Shown one piece after another: positions 1 through 6,813 of a DNA stretch of 64,000 bases. The stretch is taken from contig CAWENQ010000004.1 of the NCBI GenBank assembly GCA_963810485.1, positions 558,001-622,000 of the forward strand. Reading direction: 5' to 3'. The translations under genes and the position numbers were made by a program. The stretch's first letter is position 1. Every line of letters starts with the position of its first letter. The notes beneath the pieces are model-generated. The model did not search any database. It worked only from the letters and a program-made list of their open reading frames with translations, and had not been told where the DNA came from. This DNA comes from DATKFM01 sp963810485. Its GTDB lineage: Bacteria > Pseudomonadota > Alphaproteobacteria > Dongiales > Dongiaceae.

Positions 1-206
1 TGCTGATCGGCGATACGGCCGATCCCTGGGTGAGGCTGGTGGGCGAAGTGGGGCTGTGGATCGCCGCCGCGCTGACGATCATCACCGGCTATGACTATTT
101 GCATGCCGGGCTGAAACACATCGTCGCCGAACCGCCGCCGGCGCCAACCGTGAAACCCAAGCCGGCGCCCGGGCCGATCGCCGAACCGAGCCGGTCCGTC
201 CACTGA
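1..206 (+). CDS. pgsA: CDP-diacylglycerol--glycerol-3-phosphate 3-phosphatidyltransferase, C-terminal part
   Basis: The window opens inside this gene; the readable frame begins at base 3 and gives 67 residues before TGA at 204-206. The visible part holds the last membrane segment (GLWIAAALTIITGYDYL) followed by a Pro-rich cytoplasmic tail. The segment ending in ITGYDYLHAGLKH is the usual C-terminus of PgsA, which condenses CDP-diacylglycerol with glycerol-3-phosphate in the inner membrane as the first committed step to phosphatidylglycerol. The CDP-alcohol phosphotransferase active-site motif lies upstream of the window, so the call rests on the tail alone. In many alphaproteobacteria pgsA precedes moaD-moaE, as here, which supports it. 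Confidence 0.72.
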   Translation, partial: LIGDTADPWVRLVGEVGLWIAAALTIITGYDYLHAGLKHIVAEPPPAPTVKPKPAPGPIAEPSRSVH

Positions 207-234
207 CGGACGGCGCGCTTTTCGGAGAGTTGCC

Positions 235-763
235 ATGAAATTGTTCGGCCTGGCCGGATGGAGCGGCAGCGGCAAGACGACACTGACGGCGAAGCTGCTG
301 CCCGAACTGATCGCGCGGGGCATCATCGTTTCCACCATGAAGCATGCGCACCACAATTTCGATATCGACCAACCGGGCAAGGACTCCTACGTCCACCGCA
401 TGGCAGGCGCCCAGGAAGTGCTGGTGGCATCAGCAAATCGATGGGCGCTGATGCATGAACACCGGGGTGCTCCGGAGCCGACGGCGGCCGAACTGATCGC
501 CCATATGACGCCGGTTGATTTGCTGCTGGTCGAGGGATTCAAGCGAGAGCCCCATGACAAACTGGAGATCCACCGCGCCGCCAACGGCAAGCCGCTGATC
601 TATCCGGATGACCAGTACATTGTTGCCGTCGCCAGCGACATCCTGCTGCGCGGATTGCCCCTTGCCGCAATTGCCCCTTGATGATGTGCCGGCCATCGCC
701 GCCTTCATCGTCAACCATTGCGGCCTGGTGCGGCCGCGCCCGCGAGCCACGCAGGCTACTTAG
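235..763 (+). CDS. mobB: Molybdopterin-guanine dinucleotide biosynthesis protein MobB, frameshifted near the 3' end
   Basis: P-loop GTPase that assists attachment of GMP to molybdopterin. The N-terminus has a Walker A motif GWSGSGKTT (residues 8-16), then the family sequence around KHAHHNFDID and the VDLLLVEGFKRE segment. In the starting frame translation stops at 681 after 148 residues, short for MobB (about 165-175). The frame shifted by one base continues as LDDVPAIAAFIVNHCGLV, a normal MobB C-terminus, to TAG at 761-763. Reading the CCCC run at 658-661 as CCC restores a 175-residue protein. The start at 235 follows a GGAGAG ribosome site. It lies 28 bases after pgsA and upstream of moaD and moaE, so the cluster is for molybdenum cofactor. 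A sequencing indel is more likely than a real truncation. Confidence 0.85.
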
Positions 764-819
764 ACTTTGCGCGGCTATGGGCTAGTGTGATTGGCGTGAA
801 CAGATCGGGACAACAGGAA

Positions 820-1071
820 ATGCGCGTTCTCTATTTCGCCTGGGTCAAGAGCAAGGTCGGCATCGGCGAGGAGCAGGTCGAGCCGCCCGCGGGCGTGGGC
901 ACGGTCGGCGCCCTGCTGGACTGGCTCTCCCAGCGCAGCACCAAGCATGCCGCGGCGCTGGCCAACCGCTCGGTGGTGCGCGTGGCCGTCAATCAGGAAT
1001 ATGTCGGCGCCGATCATCCGGTGAAACCGGGCGACGAAGTGGCGCTGTTCCCGCCGGTGACTGGCGGATAG
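820..1071 (+). CDS. moaD: Molybdopterin synthase sulfur carrier subunit MoaD
   Basis: This is the small subunit of molybdopterin synthase, a ubiquitin-fold protein of 83 residues that carries sulfur as a C-terminal thiocarboxylate. The sequence begins MRVLYFAWVKSKVG and ends in FPPVTGG; the terminal Gly-Gly is the hallmark needed for adenylation and sulfur loading. The ATG at 820 is chosen because it gives the normal family length and N-terminal beta strand; an in-frame start upstream would add 34 unrelated residues overlapping the mobB tail. It is followed after 5 bases by moaE, its partner subunit, so the two are almost certainly co-translated. Confidence 0.93.
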   Translation: MRVLYFAWVKSKVGIGEEQVEPPAGVGTVGALLDWLSQRSTKHAAALANRSVVRVAVNQEYVGADHPVKPGDEVALFPPVTGG

Positions 1072-1076
1072 CCGCC

Positions 1077-1544
1077 ATGATCCGCGTGCAGCAAGAGGAC
1101 TTTGACATCGGCGCCGAGATTACGGCGCTGACGGAAGGACGCCGCGACGTCGGCGGTGTGGCGAGTTTCGTCGGCTTGGTGCGCGATGTGGCCGGCGGCG
1201 AGTTCGTCGGCGCCATGACGCTCGAGCACTATCCCGGCATGACCGAGAAAAAGCTGCAGGAAATCGATGAAGAGGCCAACCGTCGCTGGCCGCTTTTGGC
1301 CAGCCTGATCGTCCACCGCTATGGGCGGCTCGAGCCGGGCGATCGCATCGTGCTGGTTATCACCGCCTCCCCGCACAGGCAGGCGGCGCTCGAATCCTGC
1401 GCCTTCCTGATCGACTGGCTGAAGACCAAGGCGCCATTCTGGAAGCTGGAGGAGACCGGCGCGGGCGCGCAATGGGTGGAGGCGCGGGATAGCGACGACA
1501 AGGCTGCGGGGCGCTGGGTTGCCCGAACGCCGGGCGCCGAATAG
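1077..1544 (+). CDS. moaE: Molybdopterin synthase catalytic subunit MoaE
   Basis: Large subunit of molybdopterin synthase, which with MoaD converts cyclic pyranopterin monophosphate to molybdopterin by inserting two sulfurs. It is 155 residues, the usual length. Family landmarks are the GVASFVGLVRD segment near residues 27-37, SPHR at 98-101, and the lysine-rich active-site stretch KTKAPFWK (116-123), which also accepts the MoaD tail. The gene starts 5 bases after moaD. A strong rho-independent terminator directly downstream (1565-1588) closes the mobB-moaD-moaE unit. Confidence 0.95.
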   Translation: MIRVQQEDFDIGAEITALTEGRRDVGGVASFVGLVRDVAGGEFVGAMTLEHYPGMTEKKLQEIDEEANRRWPLLASLIVHRYGRLEPGDRIVLVITASPHRQAALESCAFLIDWLKTKAPFWKLEETGAGAQWVEARDSDDKAAGRWVARTPGAE

Positions 1545-1564
1545 AACTCATTGCAGAATACCCG

Positions 1565-1588
1565 GGCGGGCAATGACCCGCCTTTTTT
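1565..1588 (+). terminator. Rho-independent terminator after moaE
   Basis: GGCGGG at 1565-1570 pairs perfectly with CCCGCC at 1577-1582 around a 6-base loop, followed by six T. It ends the molybdenum-cofactor operon and argues that the downstream amidase starts at 1645 and is transcribed separately. Confidence 0.85.
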
Positions 1589-1644
1589 GCCGGCGGGTGC
1601 AAGGCACACCGGTTTTGCCAGACAACAATAAACCGGGGGAACTG

Positions 1645-3075
1645 ATGTCCGATCTTGAACTCTGCTATTTGCCGGCGACCGAGGCCATTGCCCGCTTCAG
1701 GGCCAAGACCCTGTCGCCCGTCGAACTCATGCAGGCGGTGATCGACCGCGCGGAAAAGGTGGAGAAGAAGATCAACGCCTTTCCGCTGAAGTTCTATGAC
1801 CGGGCGCTGGCGCAGGCGAAGAAAGCCGAAGAGAAGTACAACAAGACGGATGGCCGGCCGCGGCCGCTGGAGGGCCTGCCCGTCGCGATCAAGGACGAAG
1901 CTCTCATCAAGGGCGAGCGCGTCACCTTCGGCTCTTTGATCTACAAGGACTTCGTTGCGGATGAGACCAACCCGTCAATCGGCCGGCTGCTCAAGGCCGG
2001 CGCGATCATGCATGCGCGCTCGGCAGCCCCTGAGTTCTCCTGCGCGCCCTATACTCATTCCCGCATCCACGGTGTCACCCGCACGCCCTGGAACACAGCC
2101 TATTCCTGCGGCGGCTCGTCCGGCGGCGCCGGCGCCAGCCTTGCTGCCGGCACGACGGCGCTCGCCAGCGGCTCGGATATCGGCGGCTCGATCCGCATTC
2201 CGGCCTCGATGACGGGTGTTGTCGGCTACAAGCCGCCCTTCGGCCGCAATCCCGACACACCGCCCTTCAACCTCGACCAGTACTGTCACATCGGGCCGAT
2301 GGCGCGGACGGTCGCCGACGCGGCGCTGATGCAGAACATCATGTGCGGTCCCCATCCCGAGGACATCGCCACGTTGCGGCCAAAGGTTCGCATTCCCGCC
2401 AATCTCGGCGACGTCAAGGGCTGGCGCATCGCGCTCTGCGTCAATCCGGCGGAGTACGATCTCGACCCCGATGTGGTGAAGAACACCCGCGCCGCCGCCG
2501 ACATGTTCCGCGCCGCCGGCGCCATCGTGGACGAAGTCGATCTCGGCTGGAAGCGCGTCGACGTGGTCCGCGCCGTCGAGGCGCATTTCGGCACCATCTT
2601 CGGGCCGCAGGTCGACCGCTATGTCAGGAAGCACCGCAAGATCATGACCGATTACGCGATCGACTTCGCCAAGGAGGCAAAGAGAATCAAGAAGGAGGAT
2701 TTCCTAGCGGGGCTGGAAATCGAGACCGCGATGTACAAAACACTCGGGCCGATCCTGGAGAAATACCGCATCCTGCTCTGCCCGACGCTGCCGCTGCCGG
2801 CGACCAAGGCGGGCGAGTCCTATGTCGGCAAGAAGCTGATGATCAATCGCAAGCCGCAGGCTTCCATCGCCCATTGGCTGATGACCACCTGCTTCAACAT
2901 CATGAGCCGCTGCCCGGTCATGAGCATGCCCTCAGGTTTGGCCGCCAATGGCGTGCCGACGGGCCTGTCGATTGTCGGCCGCACCTATGACGATGTCAGC
3001 GTGTTCCGTGCCGCCAAGGCGTTCGAGGGCCAACGGCCCTGGTACCGCACGGCGGAACTGCGGCCGAAGCTTTAG
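1645..3075 (+). CDS. Amidase (amidase-signature family)
   Basis: Amidase-signature hydrolase of 476 residues with the Ser-cisSer-Lys triad: Lys83 in GLPVAIKDE, the cis-serine in SCGGSSGGAG (Ser158/159), and the nucleophile Ser182 in GSDIGGSIRIPAS. These enzymes hydrolyse amide bonds of varied carboxamides; the substrate cannot be read from the sequence. All three GatA-like motifs are present, but there is no gatB or gatC nearby and the C-terminal half differs from GatA, so a stand-alone catabolic amidase is preferred. The ATG at 1645 follows an ACCGGGGGA ribosome site and a terminator that excludes longer in-frame starts. The phosphatase gene follows within about 20 bases. Confidence 0.9.
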   Translation: MSDLELCYLPATEAIARFRAKTLSPVELMQAVIDRAEKVEKKINAFPLKFYDRALAQAKKAEEKYNKTDGRPRPLEGLPVAIKDEALIKGERVTFGSLIYKDFVADETNPSIGRLLKAGAIMHARSAAPEFSCAPYTHSRIHGVTRTPWNTAYSCGGSSGGAGASLAAGTTALASGSDIGGSIRIPASMTGVVGYKPPFGRNPDTPPFNLDQYCHIGPMARTVADAALMQNIMCGPHPEDIATLRPKVRIPANLGDVKGWRIALCVNPAEYDLDPDVVKNTRAAADMFRAAGAIVDEVDLGWKRVDVVRAVEAHFGTIFGPQVDRYVRKHRKIMTDYAIDFAKEAKRIKKEDFLAGLEIETAMYKTLGPILEKYRILLCPTLPLPATKAGESYVGKKLMINRKPQASIAHWLMTTCFNIMSRCPVMSMPSGLAANGVPTGLSIVGRTYDDVSVFRAAKAFEGQRPWYRTAELRPKL

Positions 3076-3095
3076 GTCCGCAGAGGGAGCCGTCG

Positions 3096-3668
3096 CTGAT
3101 CTATCTGGTACGTCATGGCGAGACGGAATGGAATTTGGCCTTGCGGATGCAAGGCCGAATGGATTCGCCGCTGACGCCGCTGGGCCTGGATCAGGCCCGG
3201 CGGAATGCGGCGCTGTTGCGCTCGCAGATCGGCGATCCCAGCGGCTTTTCCCTGATCAGCAGTCCGCTCGGCCGCGCCCGCAAGACGGCAGAGATTGTCG
3301 GCGAAGCGCTGTCGCTAGAGCCGTCCTTCGATCCGCGCCTGGTGGAGATCGGGCTCGGACAATGGGACGGGCTGACGGTCGATCAGATCAATGAGCGCTC
3401 GCCCGGCGCCTGGGACCGCACGCGTCTTGGTGGCTCTCTGTTCGGTGCCCCAGAAGGTGAGACGTATGAAGAAATGGAAGCGCGGCTCGCGTCCTGCGTA
3501 GCGGAACTGAAGCGTCCCGCCATCGTCGTCAGCCACGGCGTATCCATCCGCTTCCTGCGTGGCCTGTTCCTGCGGCTCGACCGCACCGGCATTTTCGGCC
3601 TGCAGCCCTCGCGCCAGGATGGCGTGTTCCGTTGCCTCGACGGTCAGGTGGATTTTCTCGAGCCATAG
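3096..3668 (+). CDS. Histidine phosphatase family protein (phosphoglycerate-mutase-like), apparent CTG start
   Basis: The protein has the RHG motif of the histidine phosphatase superfamily right at the N-terminus (IYLVRHGETEWN), with the phospho-accepting His at about residue 7, and the second catalytic His in IVVSHGVSIR near the end. About 190 residues. Substrates in this group range from phosphoglycerate to alpha-ribazole phosphate and sugar phosphates, and none is indicated here. No ATG, GTG or TTG lies in frame upstream of the RHG motif before the amidase stop; CTG at 3096, about 7 bases after GAGGGAG, is the only sensible start. The next in-frame start (TTG at 3135) would delete the catalytic motif. 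Confidence 0.85.
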   Translation: MIYLVRHGETEWNLALRMQGRMDSPLTPLGLDQARRNAALLRSQIGDPSGFSLISSPLGRARKTAEIVGEALSLEPSFDPRLVEIGLGQWDGLTVDQINERSPGAWDRTRLGGSLFGAPEGETYEEMEARLASCVAELKRPAIVVSHGVSIRFLRGLFLRLDRTGIFGLQPSRQDGVFRCLDGQVDFLEP

Positions 3669-3680
3669 GCCCGCAGCCGG

Positions 3681-4574
3681 TTATCCGAACGGAGCGAAAA
3701 ACTCCAGCAGCCGCTGCGCGGTCAGTTTCGGTTCTTCTTCGGCCAGGTAGTGATTGCAGGGCAGTGTGCCGCCAAGCAAATCAGCGACAAAATCCTTCCA
3801 GACGCTCAGCACATCGAAGTTCCGGCCGACGACGCCCTTCTCGCCCCAAAGCAACAACACCGGGCAGGATAGCTTGCGGCCCTTGTCCGCACGATCATGC
3901 TCGAGATCGATCGAGGCGCCGGCACGGTAGTCCTCCATCATTGCGTGCAATCGCGCGGGATCGCGAAAGGCTTTGGCGTAGCATTCCATTGCCTGGGGAT
4001 CGATGGCGCCGGCACGGCCGATCCGGCCGAAGGTGCGCTCCAAGAAGTAGTCGGAGTTCGCGCCGATCAGGCGCTCGGGAAGGTCGAACGGCTGGATGAA
4101 GAAGAACCAGTGATAGTAGCCTGTGGCGAAGGCGCGGTTGACGTTCTCGTAGTGATAGATCGTCGGCAGGATATCCATGATCGCCGCGGCCGTGACGCGC
4201 TCCGGATGATCCAGCGCCATCCGGTGCGTGGTGCGGGCGCCGCGGTCATGGCCGCAGACCAGGAATTTCTCGAAACCCAAGGCAGTCATCACCGCAAGCT
4301 GATCGCCGGCTATGGCCCGGAAGGAGTATGAGGCGTGGTCGGGTAGCGTGGCCGGCACCGAACTCTCGCCATAGCCGCGCAGATCCGTGGCGACGACCGT
4401 GAACCGCTCCGCCAACACTGGCGCGACCCGGTGCCACATCACGAGGCTCTGCGGAAATCCATGCAGGAGGAGCAGCGGCGGCCCGCTGCCGCCGACCACA
4501 GCCGCGATCTCGGCACCGGAAACGGCGATGCGTTTGCGCTCAAAACCTGGGAAGAAATCCGGCGGCAGCGCCAC
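3681..4574 (-). CDS. Alpha/beta-hydrolase, probable fluoroacetate (haloacetate) dehalogenase
   Basis: A 297-residue alpha/beta-hydrolase with oxyanion motif HGFPQ (38-42). Residues match the functional set known for the Rhodopseudomonas fluoroacetate dehalogenase: nucleophile Asp110 in CGHDRGAR, carboxylate-binding Arg111 and Arg114, Asp134 in IMDILPT, the halide-cradle pair His155-Trp156 in YYHWFFF, and a late His (275) in NHYLAEE. A downstream Tyr216 sits in EDYRAGA. The first six positions fall at the same residue numbers as in the characterised enzyme. The predicted reaction is hydrolytic removal of halide from 2-haloacetates to give glycolate. Epoxide hydrolases share the fold but not the Arg pair. 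It faces the phosphatase gene tail to tail with a 12-base gap. Confidence 0.82.
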   Translation of the reverse strand: MALPPDFFPGFERKRIAVSGAEIAAVVGGSGPPLLLLHGFPQSLVMWHRVAPVLAERFTVVATDLRGYGESSVPATLPDHASYSFRAIAGDQLAVMTALGFEKFLVCGHDRGARTTHRMALDHPERVTAAAIMDILPTIYHYENVNRAFATGYYHWFFFIQPFDLPERLIGANSDYFLERTFGRIGRAGAIDPQAMECYAKAFRDPARLHAMMEDYRAGASIDLEHDRADKGRKLSCPVLLLWGEKGVVGRNFDVLSVWKDFVADLLGGTLPCNHYLAEEEPKLTAQRLLEFFAPFG

Positions 4575-4582
4575 GGATTGTG

Positions 4583-5455
4583 CTAGGCGCGAACGAGCGC
4601 GGCGTAGTCGTCCATCATCTGGCGGGTGACATGGCCGACTTGGAAATTGTACTGGCCGATCTCACCCACCGGCGTCACTTCCGCCGCGGTGCCGGTGATG
4701 AACACCTCGTCGGTCTTGCCCAGCTCCTCCGGCATGATCGCCCGTTCCACCACGTCATGGCCGCGCTTGCGCAGCAGGTCGATGACCGTGCGGCGGGTGA
4801 TGCCGTCGAGGAAGCAATCCGGCTTGGGCGTATGCACCTTGCCGCTCTGCACGAGGAAGACATTGGCGCCCGTGGCCTCGGCGATCTGCCCACGATAGTC
4901 GAGCATCAGGGCGTCGGCATAGCCGTCATTCTCCGCCGCGTGCTTGGACAGGGTGCAGATCATGTAGAGACCAGCGGCCTTTGAATTCGTCGGCGCGGTG
5001 TCGGGCGCCGGCCGCCGCCATTTGGAGAAGGTCATGCGGATGCCGCGGGACTTCAGCTCCGGCGAGAAATAGGACGGCCATTCCCAGGTGGCGATGGCCA
5101 GATGGATGGCGTTCTTCTGCGCCGACACGCCCATCATCTCGCTGCCGCGCCAGGCGACCGGACGCACATAGCAGTCGGTCAGCTTGTTGGCCGCGATGCA
5201 CGCCATCTTGGCGGCGTCGATTTCCGCGAGGCTGAAGGGGATCTTGAAGCCGAGGATTTCCGCCGAACGGTGCAGCCGTTCGCTATGTTCGGTCGACTTG
5301 AATACTTTGCCGTTGTAAGCGCGCTCACCCTCGAAGACGCAGCTCGCATAATGCAGGCCGTGGGTCAGCACATGGACCTTTGCATCGCGCCAGGGCACCA
5401 GCTTGCCGTCAAACCAGATAACGCCATCGCGATCGTCAAAGGGCAGCACGCTCAT
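4583..5455 (-). CDS. ilvE: Branched-chain amino acid aminotransferase IlvE
   Basis: Fold-type IV PLP aminotransferase of 290 residues that interconverts Leu, Ile and Val with their 2-oxo acids using glutamate/2-oxoglutarate. Visible landmarks are the FEGERAY segment (41-47), Arg60/Arg63 in HSERLHRSA, the PLP Lys159 in TNSKAAGLY, and the cofactor-contacting EATGANVF (193-200). The ATG at 5455 is preceded by a region shared with the divergent MarR gene. That gap holds two imperfect palindromes, so expression may be under MarR control. The dehalogenase gene follows only 8 bases downstream, suggesting co-transcription. Confidence 0.93.
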   Translation of the reverse strand: MSVLPFDDRDGVIWFDGKLVPWRDAKVHVLTHGLHYASCVFEGERAYNGKVFKSTEHSERLHRSAEILGFKIPFSLAEIDAAKMACIAANKLTDCYVRPVAWRGSEMMGVSAQKNAIHLAIATWEWPSYFSPELKSRGIRMTFSKWRRPAPDTAPTNSKAAGLYMICTLSKHAAENDGYADALMLDYRGQIAEATGANVFLVQSGKVHTPKPDCFLDGITRRTVIDLLRKRGHDVVERAIMPEELGKTDEVFITGTAAEVTPVGEIGQYNFQVGHVTRQMMDDYAALVRA

Positions 5456-5472
5456 GGGGTCCAGCCTTGTTG

Positions 5473-5491
5473 CAATATGTTGGCAAACTAT
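5473..5491. promoter_or_regulatory. Imperfect palindrome in the ilvE-marR gap
   Basis: AATATGTTGGCAAACTATT is an imperfect inverted repeat (about 8 of 11 half-site positions match) centred about 27 bases upstream of the ilvE start. It could be a second operator for the adjacent MarR protein, or a site at the ilvE promoter. No experimental support. Confidence 0.35.
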
Positions 5492-5532
5492 TATGTCGGA
5501 TGTTACCGGGAGTCATACCCGATTCCGGAAAA

Positions 5533-5544
5533 TATGTCAACATA
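5533..5544. promoter_or_regulatory. Palindrome TATGT-CA-ACATA, candidate MarR operator
   Basis: A perfect 5+2+5 inverted repeat ends 14 bases before the marR start codon, where a bound dimer would block the promoter or ribosome access. Size and symmetry fit MarR-family autoregulation. The assignment is inferred from position. Confidence 0.5.
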
Positions 5545-5558
5545 GCTGACGTAAATTC

Positions 5559-6056
5559 ATGGCTGATGTGAAACCCCTGGCCAACCCCTTGTTCCTGCGC
5601 GAGGAAGAACTGCGCCAGGGCATCGAGATGCTGTTCTACGCCTATCGCGATTTCACCGCGGAGGCCGATGCCATGCTGGCCCAGTACGGATTCGGCCGCG
5701 CCCATCACCGGGTGATCTATTTCGTCGGCCGCAATCCCGGCATGACCGTGTCGGCGCTGCTGTCGATCCTGAAGATCACCAAGCAGAGCCTGAGCCGCGT
5801 GCTGAGCCAGCTGGTGAAGAAGGGCCTGATCACCCAGCGGCCCGGCCCGCGCGACCGGCGGCAGCGGCTGCTGGAGCTGACGGCCTCGGGCGCCGATCTG
5901 GAACGCCGGCTGACCGAGGCGCAGCGCGCGCTGGTGGCCAAGGCCTATCGCGCCGCCGGCGCCGAGGCCGTCGACGGGTTTCGCAAGGTGCTGCTCGGGC
6001 TGATCAACGACTCCGATCGCGGCAAGTTCGCACGTCCGGGCGGCGTGCGCCGCTAG
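5559..6056 (+). CDS. MarR-family transcriptional regulator, PetP-like
   Basis: A 165-residue winged-helix regulator. The recognition region runs VSALLSILKITKQSLSRVLSQL, followed by the wing with PGPRDRRQRLLELT, the MarR signature. MarR proteins act as dimers on palindromic operators, and such a palindrome lies just upstream. The gene is followed 37 bases later by an OmpR-type response regulator and then a histidine kinase. A MarR gene paired with an OmpR-type regulator is the arrangement known as petP-petR in Rhodobacter, where it affects cytochrome synthesis; petABC is encoded 20 kb away in this window. The PetP name is therefore tentative. Confidence 0.85.
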   Translation: MADVKPLANPLFLREEELRQGIEMLFYAYRDFTAEADAMLAQYGFGRAHHRVIYFVGRNPGMTVSALLSILKITKQSLSRVLSQLVKKGLITQRPGPRDRRQRLLELTASGADLERRLTEAQRALVAKAYRAAGAEAVDGFRKVLLGLINDSDRGKFARPGGVRR

Positions 6057-6093
6057 GCCGCTGAGACGGGCAAGGGAGCGAGAGATTCTCAAC

Positions 6094-6789
6094 GTGAACG
6101 TCGCCGCGGACCCGCAAGAGCCGCCCCATATCCTCGTCGTCGATGATGACAAGCGGCTGCGCGACCTGTTGCGCCGGTTCCTCAGCGACCAGGGCTTCCG
6201 CGTCACCATCGCCAATGACGCGGCCGATGCTCGGCGCAAGCTGGCCGGGTTGAATTTCGACCTGCTGGTCCTCGACATCATGATGCCGGGCGAAAACGGG
6301 CTCGACCTGACGCGCTCCCTCCGGCAGCAGAAGGCGGTGCCGATCCTGTTGCTGACGGCCATGGGCGAACCCGATGACCGCATCACCGGGCTCGACAGCG
6401 GCGCCGACGATTATCTGGCGAAGCCGTTCGAGCCCCGGGAGCTGGTGTCGCGCATTCGCGCCATTCTGCGGCGCATCCCACGGGAACCCGAATCGGCTCG
6501 CCGCATGGTCCGCTTCGGCCCTTTCACCTTCGACTTGGACCGGCGCAGCCTGCGCCAGGGCACGGCCGATATTAGGCTCACGGGCGCGGAGGCCGATCTG
6601 CTGGCGCAGCTCGCGGCGGCGCCGGGCACCGCCGTCAGCCGCGACACCCTGGGCCAGAGCACCAGCGCGGAGAGCCGCATGGTGGATGTGCAGGTGACGC
6701 GGTTGCGGCGCAAAATCGAAACCGACCCCCGGTTCCCCCGCTATCTGGTGACGGTACGCGGCCGGGGCTATATGCTGCAGACCGACTGA
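6094..6789 (+). CDS. OmpR/PhoB-family response regulator, PetR-like
   Basis: A 231-residue two-domain regulator. The receiver domain has the acidic cluster DDD (17-19), phospho-acceptor Asp61 in LLVLDIMMPGE, Thr88 and Lys110 in DYLAKPFEP. The C-terminal winged helix carries VDVQVTRLRRKIE and ends VTVRGRGYML, typical of OmpR. The start is GTG at 6094 after GGGAGCGAGAG. The cognate kinase is encoded 24 bases downstream. Confidence 0.92.
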   Translation: MNVAADPQEPPHILVVDDDKRLRDLLRRFLSDQGFRVTIANDAADARRKLAGLNFDLLVLDIMMPGENGLDLTRSLRQQKAVPILLLTAMGEPDDRITGLDSGADDYLAKPFEPRELVSRIRAILRRIPREPESARRMVRFGPFTFDLDRRSLRQGTADIRLTGAEADLLAQLAAAPGTAVSRDTLGQSTSAESRMVDVQVTRLRRKIETDPRFPRYLVTVRGRGYMLQTD

Positions 6790-6813
6790 GTTGATCGAAC
6801 GGGGAAACGCTTC

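Noticed and set aside
1645..3075. Amidase as GatA of the tRNA-dependent amidotransferase
   Set aside because: No gatB or gatC is nearby and the C-terminal half does not look like GatA.
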